13,030 nt of DNA from Pelagophyceae sp. CCMP2097 (taxonomy: Eukaryota > Sar > Pelagophyceae): NCBI GenBank assembly GCA_026770575.1, contig MU657288.1, positions 91,027-104,056 of the forward strand. The letters are read 5' to 3'. The number at the start of each line of letters is the position of its first letter. The stretch's first letter is position 1. Of this stretch, positions 7,401 through 13,030 are shown in pieces. The notes under the pieces were generated by a model that was given only the letters and a program-made list of their open reading frames with translations, ran no database searches and had not been told where the DNA came from. The position numbers were made by a program, and so were the translations under genes.

Positions 7401-8686
7401 GCGACGTTATCCGGCAGCTTGGCCATCATCTCGGAGAGGTACGTGAGCATAGAGATCTCGTCGGTGTAGAGGTCCGGGTCGTCTGGTGTGAGCATTTGGG
7501 GGACTCCGTATTTCGCCTCGGCGTCCGCGAACGCGGTACGAAAGTTGGCGCACGGGTCCGCCTCTGGCACGTAAGGCGACCCGGCGTTGTCCGTCTTGTT
7601 CAAAATAGCCAGAAACGCGCGGCCGTCTGCGAACGAGTCGGTCAGGTTGGTCACGGGAACCTATGTTGCGACTGTCGCAGGCAAAGACCGGCATGAAGAC
7701 AAAAGTCTCCGGCTCTTCGGGGCCGACCTTGGGCGACGCCCTGGCCTTGCACCAGCGCAGGATCTTCTGCTTGATGCCCGCGAGGTTGTCGCCTAAGGCG
7801 CGCCTCTTCAAAGACCGCTGAGTTTGCTTTGGAGGGCTGTGAGATCCCATTGGAGGGCTCTGCGATGCCTTTGGAGAGCTCCGGAGTCACCCGCATTACC
7901 GTCGCCGCCGTCGCCGAGCTGCTTGACGAGGTAGAAGGCGATGATCGACCAGATGAGACCGAGCACGGAAGTCGGGTTGCCGTCGACAATGTCCATCACG
8001 CCGATATTCCTAAGGCGGAATCCATGATATTCCCAAGGCGAGCAGTGGCCAGGCCTCCGAGGCGGGCCGGCCGCGCAGAGGCCGCGGGCGTGGACTGACT
8101 CGAGTTTGATGTCTGCATCGGGAAAAAACCTATCGAGTCGGTTTGTCAGGATAAAGCTTAACGCACGCAAATCCGCATTGTTCTCGACCCCGCCGCCACA
8201 CAACGACGCACTTGAAGACGACGTTCATGTTGGCAACGTGCTGGATTCTCATCTTGCCGGAATTGAGCTTCCCATACTGCTTTAGGTTTTCGCCCGTTAA
8301 AACCTCGAGGAAATGATATAGGAGAACGCCCGACTTCAAGTCCTCGTACAGGTCGCCCACGACGAGCGAGCGGCCGGCTAGCTTCGAGTTGATGTACCTG
8401 CAAAGCGCGCGTCGACGTGGGCAGCACTAAGCGAGCACGCGTCAGGCTGTGCGTCCGGAACAGACGACGCATCCAGGGCACAAAGAGCGCACCGCGAGAA
8501 CCTACGGCGACGGGAGGCTCGAATGGCGCTCGCGTGACACCCCACCCCTCGCGCTTGACCCCCGCGCGCGGCGGCGCAGGGCCGAGCTGGCCGGGACGCC
8601 GGGATGTTGGCGGACGTCCTTTTCTGCAGCACCTGCCAATGCTGCTCCGTGCGCGAGGCGCGCCGCGGCGACATCGGCTCCGCCAT
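4440..8686 (-). CDS. Multidomain protein: CH-CH / M20-like pseudopeptidase / Pro-Ala linker / CAP (11 exons, about 1,080 aa)
   Basis: Proposed exons, 5' to 3' on the minus strand: 8686-8616, 8397-8212, 8129-8100, 8009-7900, 7792-7728, 7660-7394, 7288-6701, 6613-5428, 5339-4969, 4860-4728, 4675-4440. They total 3,243 nt, phases agree at every junction, and the frame ends at TGA 4440-4442. The start is ATG 8684-8686, just before HWQVLQKRT, the usual lead-in to an actin-binding CH domain. Domains by residue: CH1 about 17-125, CH2 about 136-240, M20-like about 244-697, Pro/Ala-rich linker about 729-811, CAP about 815-1002, tail to 1080. No signal peptide or membrane helix is evident, so a cytoplasmic actin-linked scaffold is the inferred role. 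Ends of exons 1 and 8 are the weakest: joining exon 1 to 2 drops about three residues from the CH1 consensus. Two neighbouring genes remain possible, but the CH2/M20 junction is inside the splice pattern (…NVAQP / DPFKAIEEY, phase 0), which favours one gene. Confidence 0.75.
4676..4727 (-). other. Intron 10, the shortest (52 bp)
   Basis: Donor CG/GTGCGT, acceptor CTCTAG/G. Joining gives LAGGF-GPFPLEASATVEAEG and opens the last 78 codons, a tail with a repeated Ala/Glu/Val pattern (VHEQVEQALARGDKVELAYEPGSLKMTIW). I do not recognise the tail as a named domain. Confidence 0.75.
4728..5488 (-). other. Domain region: CAP/SCP (CRISP, Antigen 5, PR-1) domain
   Basis: Residues about 815-1002 follow the compact CAP type found in bacteria and protists: VEDLVAELNTLRANPRK, THEGAAAVREAISFME, HPSMSLAAKEHAQDLV, GHTGSDGS, SECLAY, then VDDGMPSRTQRETILSPDMRAVGAAV and HGVLAVLTLAGGF. 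Of the usual cavity residues His917 (GHTG) and Glu941 (SECLAY) are present, but the second histidine (GHR in relatives) is Gln968 (RTQRE). Canonical CAP proteins are mostly secreted and bind sterols or lipids. Here the domain sits inside a protein with no visible signal peptide. Introns at 5340-5427 and 4861-4968 interrupt it. Confidence 0.82.
4861..4968 (-). other. Intron 9, inside the CAP domain
   Basis: 108 bp, donor TC/GTGGAG, acceptor CGCTAG/G, phase 0 with an in-frame TAG at its end. Removing it joins VAQLV to VDDGMPSR, the order seen in CAP relatives. Without splicing the domain would be cut before the second half of its core. Confidence 0.75.
5498..5746 (-). other. Pro/Ala-rich linker in the large protein
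   Basis: Residues about 729-811 are nearly all Ala, Pro and Val with occasional Lys and Arg (for example APLSGPAPPAPPLKPAAAP). This looks like a flexible or extended spacer between the M20-like and CAP parts. Its GC-rich codons give rise to long open frames on the opposite strand that are not genes. Confidence 0.8.
5840..7288 (-). other. Domain region: M20 (ArgE/DapE/CPG2/dipeptidase-type) fold without metal ligands
   Basis: The order of elements follows M20 dipeptidases: an N-terminal helix EEYVDDHALDLEDDLAKL, strand VPTVLFYATTGVEA where GHxD is expected, NAARGDKAGVVAPLMAL where RGxxDDKGP is expected, NVVVVVGAAPPS where the EGEEE catalytic pair is expected, DYVVVSAA where DYVVISD is expected, an SRGYVDVTV strand, the inserted lid domain (GPLVDPALALAA ... 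FEPALTVQKL ... GGSECLPQAACATLRAMLPPG), and the C-terminal VFEVGLAGDSDDVVEMADVV where HxxNE is expected. By eye every metal-binding or catalytic position is substituted (about residues 328, 330, 356, 389-393, 417, 674). The fold looks intact, with regular hydrophobic spacing and no stop, so it is a likely pseudoenzyme rather than decay. Confidence 0.72.
6614..6700 (-). other. Intron 7, inside the M20-like region
   Basis: 87 bp, donor CT/GTGCGG, acceptor CTCTAG/G, phase 0. The acceptor TAG lies in frame, so read-through would end the protein after the N-terminal half of the M20-like domain. It also holds two diverged copies of a TTTTGGAAAGGCCCC-like unit on the minus strand. It interrupts the region where M20 enzymes carry the dimer-lid histidine. 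Confidence 0.7.
7289..7393 (-). other. Intron 6, carrying a perfect 19-bp tandem repeat
   Basis: 105 bp, donor CC/GTGCGT, acceptor CGCTTAG/G, phase 0. It contains two identical 19-bp units at 7347-7365 and 7366-7384 (plus strand GCGAGCGCGGATACGGGGG). This intron separates the CH2 domain from the M20-like domain, so it marks the fusion point of the protein. Confidence 0.75.
7793..7899 (-). other. Intron 4, carrying three 21-bp tandem repeats
   Basis: 107 bp, donor CG/GTAATG, acceptor CGCCTTAG/G. Positions 7819-7881 are three consecutive 21-bp units that on the minus strand start GAGCTCTCCAAAGG, GAGCCCTCCAATGG and CAGCCCTCCAAAGC. If retained, the units would read as three heptads (ALQRHRR, ALQWDLT, ALQSKLS) but a stop follows at once and the next exon is in another frame. 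Confidence 0.75.
8010..8099 (-). other. Intron 3, with a duplicated acceptor region
   Basis: 90 bp, donor GA/GTCAGT, acceptor CGCCTTAG/G. The 15 bases spanning the acceptor (minus strand CGCCTTAGGAATATC) occur also 23 bp upstream as CGCCTTGGGAATATC, where the AG of the splice site is GG. Splicing to the AG copy gives the family-standard IKLE-NIGVMDIVDGN, which supports the choice. Confidence 0.75.
8398..8615 (-). other. Intron 1 of the large gene
   Basis: 218 bp, donor AC/GTCCGC, acceptor TTTGCAG/G. This is the longest intron and the only one ending in CAG; the other nine end in TAG. The join gives QKRT-YINSKL, about three residues shorter than the usual TFTxW/Y spacing, so the exact donor may be wrong or this gene has a real small deletion. 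Confidence 0.5.
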
Positions 8687-8775
8687 GCAAGCGCGAAGAC
8701 TGGCTCGCCCCGAATGCAGCAGGCTCCGAGTCCAACCAAGGGACTGCGTGTTTCCCAGGATTATGAAAAGTTCGT

Positions 8776-9144
8776 TAGAGTAAAAGTACAATTTAAGAAC
8801 CTGGTCAATTTAAGAACCGACGAAAAAATCGACAAAGACGTTCAATATCACATTAAGGCATTTTTAAGACCCAATTTAAACCCATTAAATCCCTCATTGG
8901 GATATTATCCGGCTCCAGGGGCCCGGTTCTTAATCTGACCGGCGGTTTTTAAAGAACCGATGGTCGGTCCGGACTCTGCCTATGCTAAATTTCTCACAGA
9001 GGTCCTCCGCGGACGCCACGATTTGGGGGTGGGTGGAGGGGACCAGACGCGCCCCCTGGCAGCGTCAAAACCGCAAACAACGGCGTCGCCGGGCCGCTGA
9101 TTTTTTTTCTCGCTTAGCCGGTTCTTAAATTGACTTTTACTCTA
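8776..9144. mobile_element. 365-bp MITE with TA target duplication
   Basis: Left end GAGTAAAAGTACAATTTAAG at 8778 and right end 9120-9142 are inverted copies over about 24 bp with one single-base indel, ending in AAGAACC. TA flanks both ends (8776-8777 and 9143-9144). Subterminal copies of the AATTTAAGAACC motif lie at about 8806-8818 (direct) and 8922-8933 (inverted), with another diverged one near 8950. There is no coding capacity. The layout is that of a Tc1/mariner-type non-autonomous element. Its near end lies about 90 bp upstream of the ATG of the large gene, so it may sit in or next to that promoter. Confidence 0.8.
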
Positions 9145-9150
9145 CAATTG

Positions 9151-9231
9151 TTGAAGACCCGAAGGGTCCTTGCCGTTTGATCAACGTCAGTTTACGGCAA
9201 GGGCCCTTCGAGTCCTTTGATTGAAGGATTA
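9151..9231. repeat. Foldback hairpin repeat, copy 1
   Basis: 81 bp, 76 of 81 identical to 12830-12910. Arms 9155-9176 and 9194-9216 can pair over about 22 bp (GACCCGAAGGGTCCTTGCCG against its near complement) around a 17-nt loop containing ATCAACGTCAG. A second small foldback TCCTTTGATTGAAGGA closes the unit. It begins seven bases after the TA flank of the MITE and ends exactly where the 1.1-kb inverted-repeat element begins. Confidence 0.85.
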
Positions 9232-10336
9232 TGCCGGCCGATAGACTCTTTTTAGTTAACACACACTGGCGAAAACGCCGAATAAGTTCGAAAAAGGACT
9301 TGAACACACACGAACTACTGGCGCGGTGGGCGCGCGCGGGTCACTCGGGTTCACCTTTAGAGTCTGGCCACGCCGTCTTATAGGCTCGATGCCCTCGCTT
9401 GGCGATTTTGGAGGCACAAGCATCGCTGCGCGTGCGTTTTTTTATGGGTACCTTTTGCACCTTGCTGGTATCGAGTCCCATCCTGCGTGCATGCATGCCC
9501 ACGCTCCCAATTTTGCATGAGCGTACGCGCAAGGTGATGCCTGCGGCATCCACGCTCCTAACTTCCTTCGAAATCGAAAGAATGCACTCAGTGGTAGCCA
9601 TATTGCGTCTTTAAGCGTGCTTTTATCTGAGGGCCGCCATCGGACGCGCACGTCGAAAATCCCGGGTTTTAGAGTGCAGTGGGCCGCTTGGGGTCATCAA
9701 CGAGCGCCCTGCCAAGTGCGAGTTGACGGGATCGTGAATTGGCGACATGCGACCCCACCTGACAGGCTCACGCTCCCGTCATCAAATTGGTGTTGACCCA
9801 GTGGTCGCTAGCAGCGTGCTGACGCCCCCAATTTTGCCTCACGTTGTAGTCCATGTATGATCTATACCTCCGGGTACAAAAGTTCCGCCGACGACGCCAT
9901 CATCATCGAGCCAGAGCCGCCTGCTGGGGTCCCCGCGTGTCGTCTCCAAATTATTTTGCCACCTTCGTCAACATGAAGACCCTTTGGTACACGATAGCTT
10001 GATCCTAGACCCGCATGGGGGTCCCAGAGGACCCCCAAGCACTCTGGAGGCCTTGCACGTGGTTCTACGCAGGGGCATATTAATCGCCATTGACCTTGCA
10101 TAATCGACCTCAGTCCCCAAGTATCAATGTAATGGCGGCTGCAGGGGCTCTATGGTCGAAATAGTTTCTTGGGGTCGTCGACACTGGACACACAGAGGGG
10201 GTCTCAACTCTAAAGCCGACGTAGAACCCAGTAGAAGGCGCCTTTCTCACGCATGAGTAGTGTATGTTCAGAGGAAAGTAGATGATCAAGCAAATTTCAG
10301 AGTGTGTTTACTAAAAAGAGTCTATCGGCCGGCATA
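9230..10336. mobile_element. 1,103-bp element with 36-bp terminal inverted repeats
   Basis: TIRs 9232-9267 and 10299-10334 start TGCCGGCCGATAGACTCTTT and match at 34 of 36 positions. TA flanks both ends (9230-9231, 10335-10336). The interior holds no transposase-like frame. It has HAPNF-type short repeats (ACGC(T/C)CCCAATTTTGC near 9501 and 9822) and a small hairpin GGGGGTC/GACCCCC at about 10017-10034. I read it as a non-autonomous DNA transposon inserted into the hairpin repeat family. The TA flank is only two bases, so target duplication is suggestive rather than proven. Confidence 0.72.
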
Positions 10337-10693
10337 AGGATATCGACTAATAAACCAGGGGCAATTTTGTCTGTCCGTCCGTCGAGTAGAGGTGGGCAAA
10401 ATAAGCGACCCCCCCTCCCAAAAAACTTGATTTCCACCCCCCGAGGGTGGGAGAATGCCCTAGGGGTGGCTATTAGGCTCCAGAGGCCTTGGAAGCTTTG
10501 AATGGCGCTGTTCTTCGGGGTGCGCCAGGGTGCACTGCATACGCGCAACTTGGCAAAACGCCGAGGTGCGCGCTCACCTCCGCCGCGCTTTTAATAATTG
10601 TGTTAAGGCGTTTGAACTAAAGTAAAGTTAAAACGCTCCCGAAAACTTTGCCGAATTCCCGTTGGGAGCCCGGCGGAAGCCTGCGCGTCGCCC
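10337..10693. other. Resumed hairpin-family sequence, then unassigned DNA
   Basis: 10352-10372 (ACCAGGGGCAATTTTGTCTG onward) matches what follows the second hairpin copy at 12910, and continues in a TGTC/CGTC simple repeat. C-rich and G-rich runs follow at 10410-10450. From there to 10693 I see no gene; the short frames have no domains. Confidence 0.5.
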
Positions 10694-10906
10694 ATGGGCC
10701 CGGACACACCAGGGGTCGGGGCTTTCCGTGTCGGGCCGCCAAGCTTGCCTTTGCGGCGTTTGTCGTCCGACCATGCTCCTGTGGGGTTGCCGGCGCGGCG
10801 CGCTGCCACCTGCCCTTCTTTGCGGCGTTTGGCAGAGCTGTGCCCGCAGGCGAGCAGCAGGTGCAAGAACCCGAGTGGGTGCTGCCTGCTCCAAGCGACG
10901 AGTAGC

Positions 10907-11399
10907 GATGGAAGATTCGAAGCGCTCGTCTCTCTGCGTCAAATCGGCAGCGATTGGCGCAAGTGGGTTCAGCAAGGCGGGCCGAAGCCCGGGAGCCCTG
11001 GTGCGGCCCCGGTGCACGTACCGCTGAAACCTGGCAAGGCGCTCGGCCGAGTCGTGCGCGGCAAAATCGTGCTCCGGCCGAAGCATGCCGGTAAGATGGG
11101 GTTTTGGGGAATACTGCGACTCGTTCGAAAAGCAAACAAACCCATTACACATACATGAATGTGCCCTAGGCGCCGCGGCTGCAGCGCCGCACCGTCAGAT
11201 GCGCGATGTGATGGCGCAGCGCCTTTCGACGCGGCGGCCGGGCGCCCCTTTGTTCAGCACCTGCTCGGCGTCGACGAGTACAAGTGGCCCTACTTGCCGA
11301 GTAAAACCGAGTAAGGACTTTATAAAACTCAACCGAGTAAAACTAAGGAAGAAGGGGCGACCACCCCGACGCTCCACGCGCGCTCAACGGGCGCGCTGA
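10907..11399 (+). CDS. Possible two-exon gene fragment, function unknown
   Basis: A frame about 10907-11090 reads SDGRFEALVSLRQIGSDWRKW ... HVPLKPGKALGRVVRGKIVLRPKHA and stops at a canonical-looking donor G/GTAAGA (11091). A TAG/G acceptor like those of the large gene lies at 11169, giving a 79-bp intron with matching phase. The second exon reads PHRQMRDVMAQRLSTRRPGAP and then runs into the inverted repeat of the element at 11293, ending at a TGA within it. The upstream start is unclear. It may be a 3' fragment cut by the element, or chance. I recognise no family. Confidence 0.25.
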
Positions 11400-11675
11400 A
11401 GCAAATGGCAGACGGCACGCTCGTTGGCATGCTGAGGCGGTCCCAGCGGCAATGACGTGGCACGGCGCGGTGCCGGCGGCGACCCGAAGACTGACGAAAT
11501 AGGACGTGCCGTCAGCTGCTGCCGCCTCTGAGGCCCCGCCGCCGGCCGCAAACGCCACCCGTCGCCCCCGAGCCGCCCGCCCCATCTAGAGCCGCGCGGA
11601 TAAACACGGGGCGTTTCTTACTCGGTTTTACTCGGTTGAGTTTTATAAAGCCCTTACTCGGTTTTACTCGGCAAG
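11293..11675. mobile_element. 383-bp element with 51-bp terminal inverted repeats
   Basis: Arms 11293-11343 and 11625-11675 match at 50 of 51 positions as inverted copies. Each arm is itself built of CCGAGTAAAA units around a central CTTTATAAAACTCAA, and another such piece lies at 11701-11714. The interior is GC-rich with no recognisable product. Clear target duplications are not visible. The element lies directly beside the AT-rich polymerase remnant. Confidence 0.78.
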
Positions 11676-11744
11676 TGTGGCGGAGTAGCCAGAGTAGCCA
11701 ACTCGGTTTTACTCATTCGCTGGCCTTCGAAAATGTTCAAGGGG

Positions 11745-12835
11745 AAAAAAATAAATAAATGGTTTTCGAGTTTCCTTGTTCCATAGCCTCTAAATCATTC
11801 CATAATTTTTGTTGTTGGGGATCTTGAACATCATCACCACGGTGTTGTTATGTGTTTATAAGTATTTGATTTCGTTGATACACCCTTACCTCTGAAATGA
11901 TAATGTAATGTTTGGTCAGATGTTTTAATATATCGGAATGCATAAAGTTTGGGTGCTAGAAAAATCGCTCTTATTATGGGTCCGCCAACATCGTCCATCA
12001 CCCCGCCCAGATTTTTTTTCGATTTTAACTTTATCGAGGCATTTGTTCGGGATTGCAAGGGAATCGGTATCGAAATAATACGGCATGCTGCTGATAGTGT
12101 TTCCACATTGAATAGACTTCACCATCATGATTTTTCGTGAGTAACCTAAAATAAAAACACCGAGATGTGTCGGCTTCTGCGCAAATCTTTCCTATATTAA
12201 ATAATTAGGTCCGTATGAAACAAGCCATCTGTCCTTAATTTTATTTATAGATATTTTTTTGGAAGTTAAGGAAAATTCCCCCGGTTTTAATATAAATTTT
12301 TATCCTTGTTCTTTTAGAGTTCTGGAGCATTTTACCATATAATGCATTCAAATACAATTTGGCCGTAGCGTAATTGCAACTCCCTTAAGTCGCTTGTTTT
12401 TTCATATTAAAAATCATGTCAACATATTCTTTGGAAACCGGCCCGCATTCTTATTATAACCATCTATAATCTTAATTTTATAGCCTTGTGCCTTCGCGTT
12501 CTCTATATCCACAGAGGAACACCACCTCTTTGAATCTATCAAATCCAACTTGAGTAAACCATTCTCTTTTCTGGGAAGCACAGGGGTAAGAAAACTTTTG
12601 TTTGTTGTATATTCTACATTCTAAATTCCCATCTTCACCTCTTGATATTCAAATGTTTCATTACTCTGACCGATTGGATAGTTTTTGCATTGCTGTTGAG
12701 TAGAGACTCACAACATCGGCATCAAACAGATAATCATCCAACCCATCAAAATCTTTATCATCGACTTTATTATTGTGATTACAATCTTCATCAATTTTTA
12801 TTGAGGTCTTGTTTCGATTAATGTTTTTATTGAGG
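11745..12835 (-). pseudogene. Decayed family B DNA polymerase (protein-primed type likely)
   Basis: Read on the minus strand, the pieces appear in polymerase order but in different frames with stops between them. Motif A DADVVSLYSTAM lies at about 12688-12726; PVLPRKENGLL and VDIENAKAQGYKIKIIDGY at about 12430-12600; motif B AKLYLNALYGKM at about 12328-12366; PTHLGVFILGYSRKIM at about 12126-12175; motif C YYFDTDSLAI at about 12051-12080; then IFLAPKLYAFRYI with KGVS at about 11870-11960; and LWNDLEAMEQGNSKTI near 11780. The KxxLNxLYGK, YxDTDS and APKLY...KGV set fits DNA_pol_B_2-type enzymes of Polintons/Mavericks, related viruses and linear plasmids. At least four frame changes and several stops mean it is not functional. 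Base composition is far more AT-rich than the rest, which marks it as a transferred or inserted segment. Confidence 0.8.
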
Positions 12836-12910
12836 ACCCGAAGGGTCCTTGCCGTTTATTCAACGTCAGTTTACGGTAAGGGCCCTTCGGGTCCTTTGAT
12901 TGAAGGATTA
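12830..12910. repeat. Foldback hairpin repeat, copy 2
   Basis: Same unit as 9151-9231. Arms 12833-12855 and 12873-12895 pair with about two mismatched positions. It borders the 5' side of the polymerase remnant and is followed directly by ACCAGGGGCAATTATGTCTG, which is displaced to 10352 in the first copy. Confidence 0.85.
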
Positions 12911-13030
12911 CCAGGGGCAATTATGTCTGTCTGTTTGTCTGTCTGTCAAAAAAACCGTTTGTCTGTCCGTCGCCGGGTCCATCCGTGAGGTTCCACCTTT
13001 GGGAAGAAAAAAACAGCAACTCGGCCGATT
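12911..13030 (+). repeat. TGTC-type simple repeat and window end
   Basis: 12924-12947 is a TGTC/TTTG-type tetranucleotide tract, with a further GTCTGTCCGTCG at about 12960. The rest shows no gene before the window ends. Confidence 0.7.

Larger units (their letters stand above)
7394..8686 (-). other. Domain region: tandem calponin-homology (actin-binding) domains
   Basis: CH1 shows the family pattern of alpha-actinin, spectrin and filamin: HWQVLQKRT, YINSKL, DLYEDLKSGVLLYHFLEVLT, GKLNSGKMRIQHVANMN, then NIGVMDIVDGN and LGLIWSII. CH2 shows IKQKILRWCKARASP, VTNLTDSFADGRAFLAILNK, and ends with an EISMLTYLSEMM helix. A pair in this order is the classical F-actin-binding module. It is built from six exons, including a 30-bp microexon (8100-8129) that encodes part of the CH1 loop before NIGVMDIVDGN. 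Neither spectrin repeats nor EF-hands follow, unlike alpha-actinin. Confidence 0.88.

Noticed and set aside
7819..7881. Coiled-coil heptads encoded by the 21-bp repeats
   Set aside because: The frame hits a stop right after the third unit and the following exon lies in another frame; skipping the segment gives the expected CH1-CH2 linker.
11949..12140. 63-codon plus-strand frame in the AT-rich island
   Set aside because: It is antisense to the polymerase remnant around motif C, which explains the sequence better.

Overview
The window looks like nuclear DNA of a GC-rich unicellular eukaryote. The evidence is one long minus-strand gene with ten short introns (52-218 bp, GT...AG), eukaryotic actin-binding domains, an expanded-type CAP domain, and flanks full of non-autonomous transposon remnants. 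A microalga, perhaps a pelagophyte-like stramenopile, is my best guess. That is inference; no marker in the window fixes the species.

Layout. 1-4440 is repeat-rich and holds no gene I can defend, apart from a possible 3' end of a coding frame at 1-162. It contains a 265-bp direct repeat pair, shorter pieces of the same family, a tRNA relic, a tRNA-like (box B) dispersed repeat, a perfect 37-nt palindrome and short tandem repeats.

4440-8686 (minus) is one gene of 11 predicted exons that joins in frame into about 1,080 residues. In order it encodes two calponin-homology (CH) domains, a whole M20-type metallopeptidase fold in which the metal-binding and catalytic residues appear to be gone, a Pro/Ala-rich linker, a CAP/SCP domain that has lost one of its cavity histidines, and a short C-terminal tail. 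I know of no described protein with this order of domains, and it is the main discovery candidate. The CH pair implies an actin-binding anchor. The M20 and CAP parts look like binding modules rather than enzymes.

8776-10400 is a nest of mobile DNA beginning about 90 bp upstream of the start codon. A 365-bp MITE with TA flanks abuts an 81-bp foldback hairpin repeat, which abuts a 1,103-bp element with 36-bp terminal inverted repeats and TA flanks. A second copy of the hairpin at 12830 runs directly into the sequence that in the first copy reappears only after the 1.1-kb element, so that element looks like a nested insertion.

10.6-11.7 kb holds a possible two-exon gene fragment on the plus strand and a 383-bp element with 51-bp inverted repeats. 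About 11.74-12.83 kb is a sharply AT-rich island holding a decayed family B DNA polymerase gene (minus strand) with motifs A, B and C recognisable in several frames, probably from a Polinton/Maverick-like, virus-like or linear-plasmid-like element. The window ends in the second hairpin copy and a TGTC-type simple repeat.
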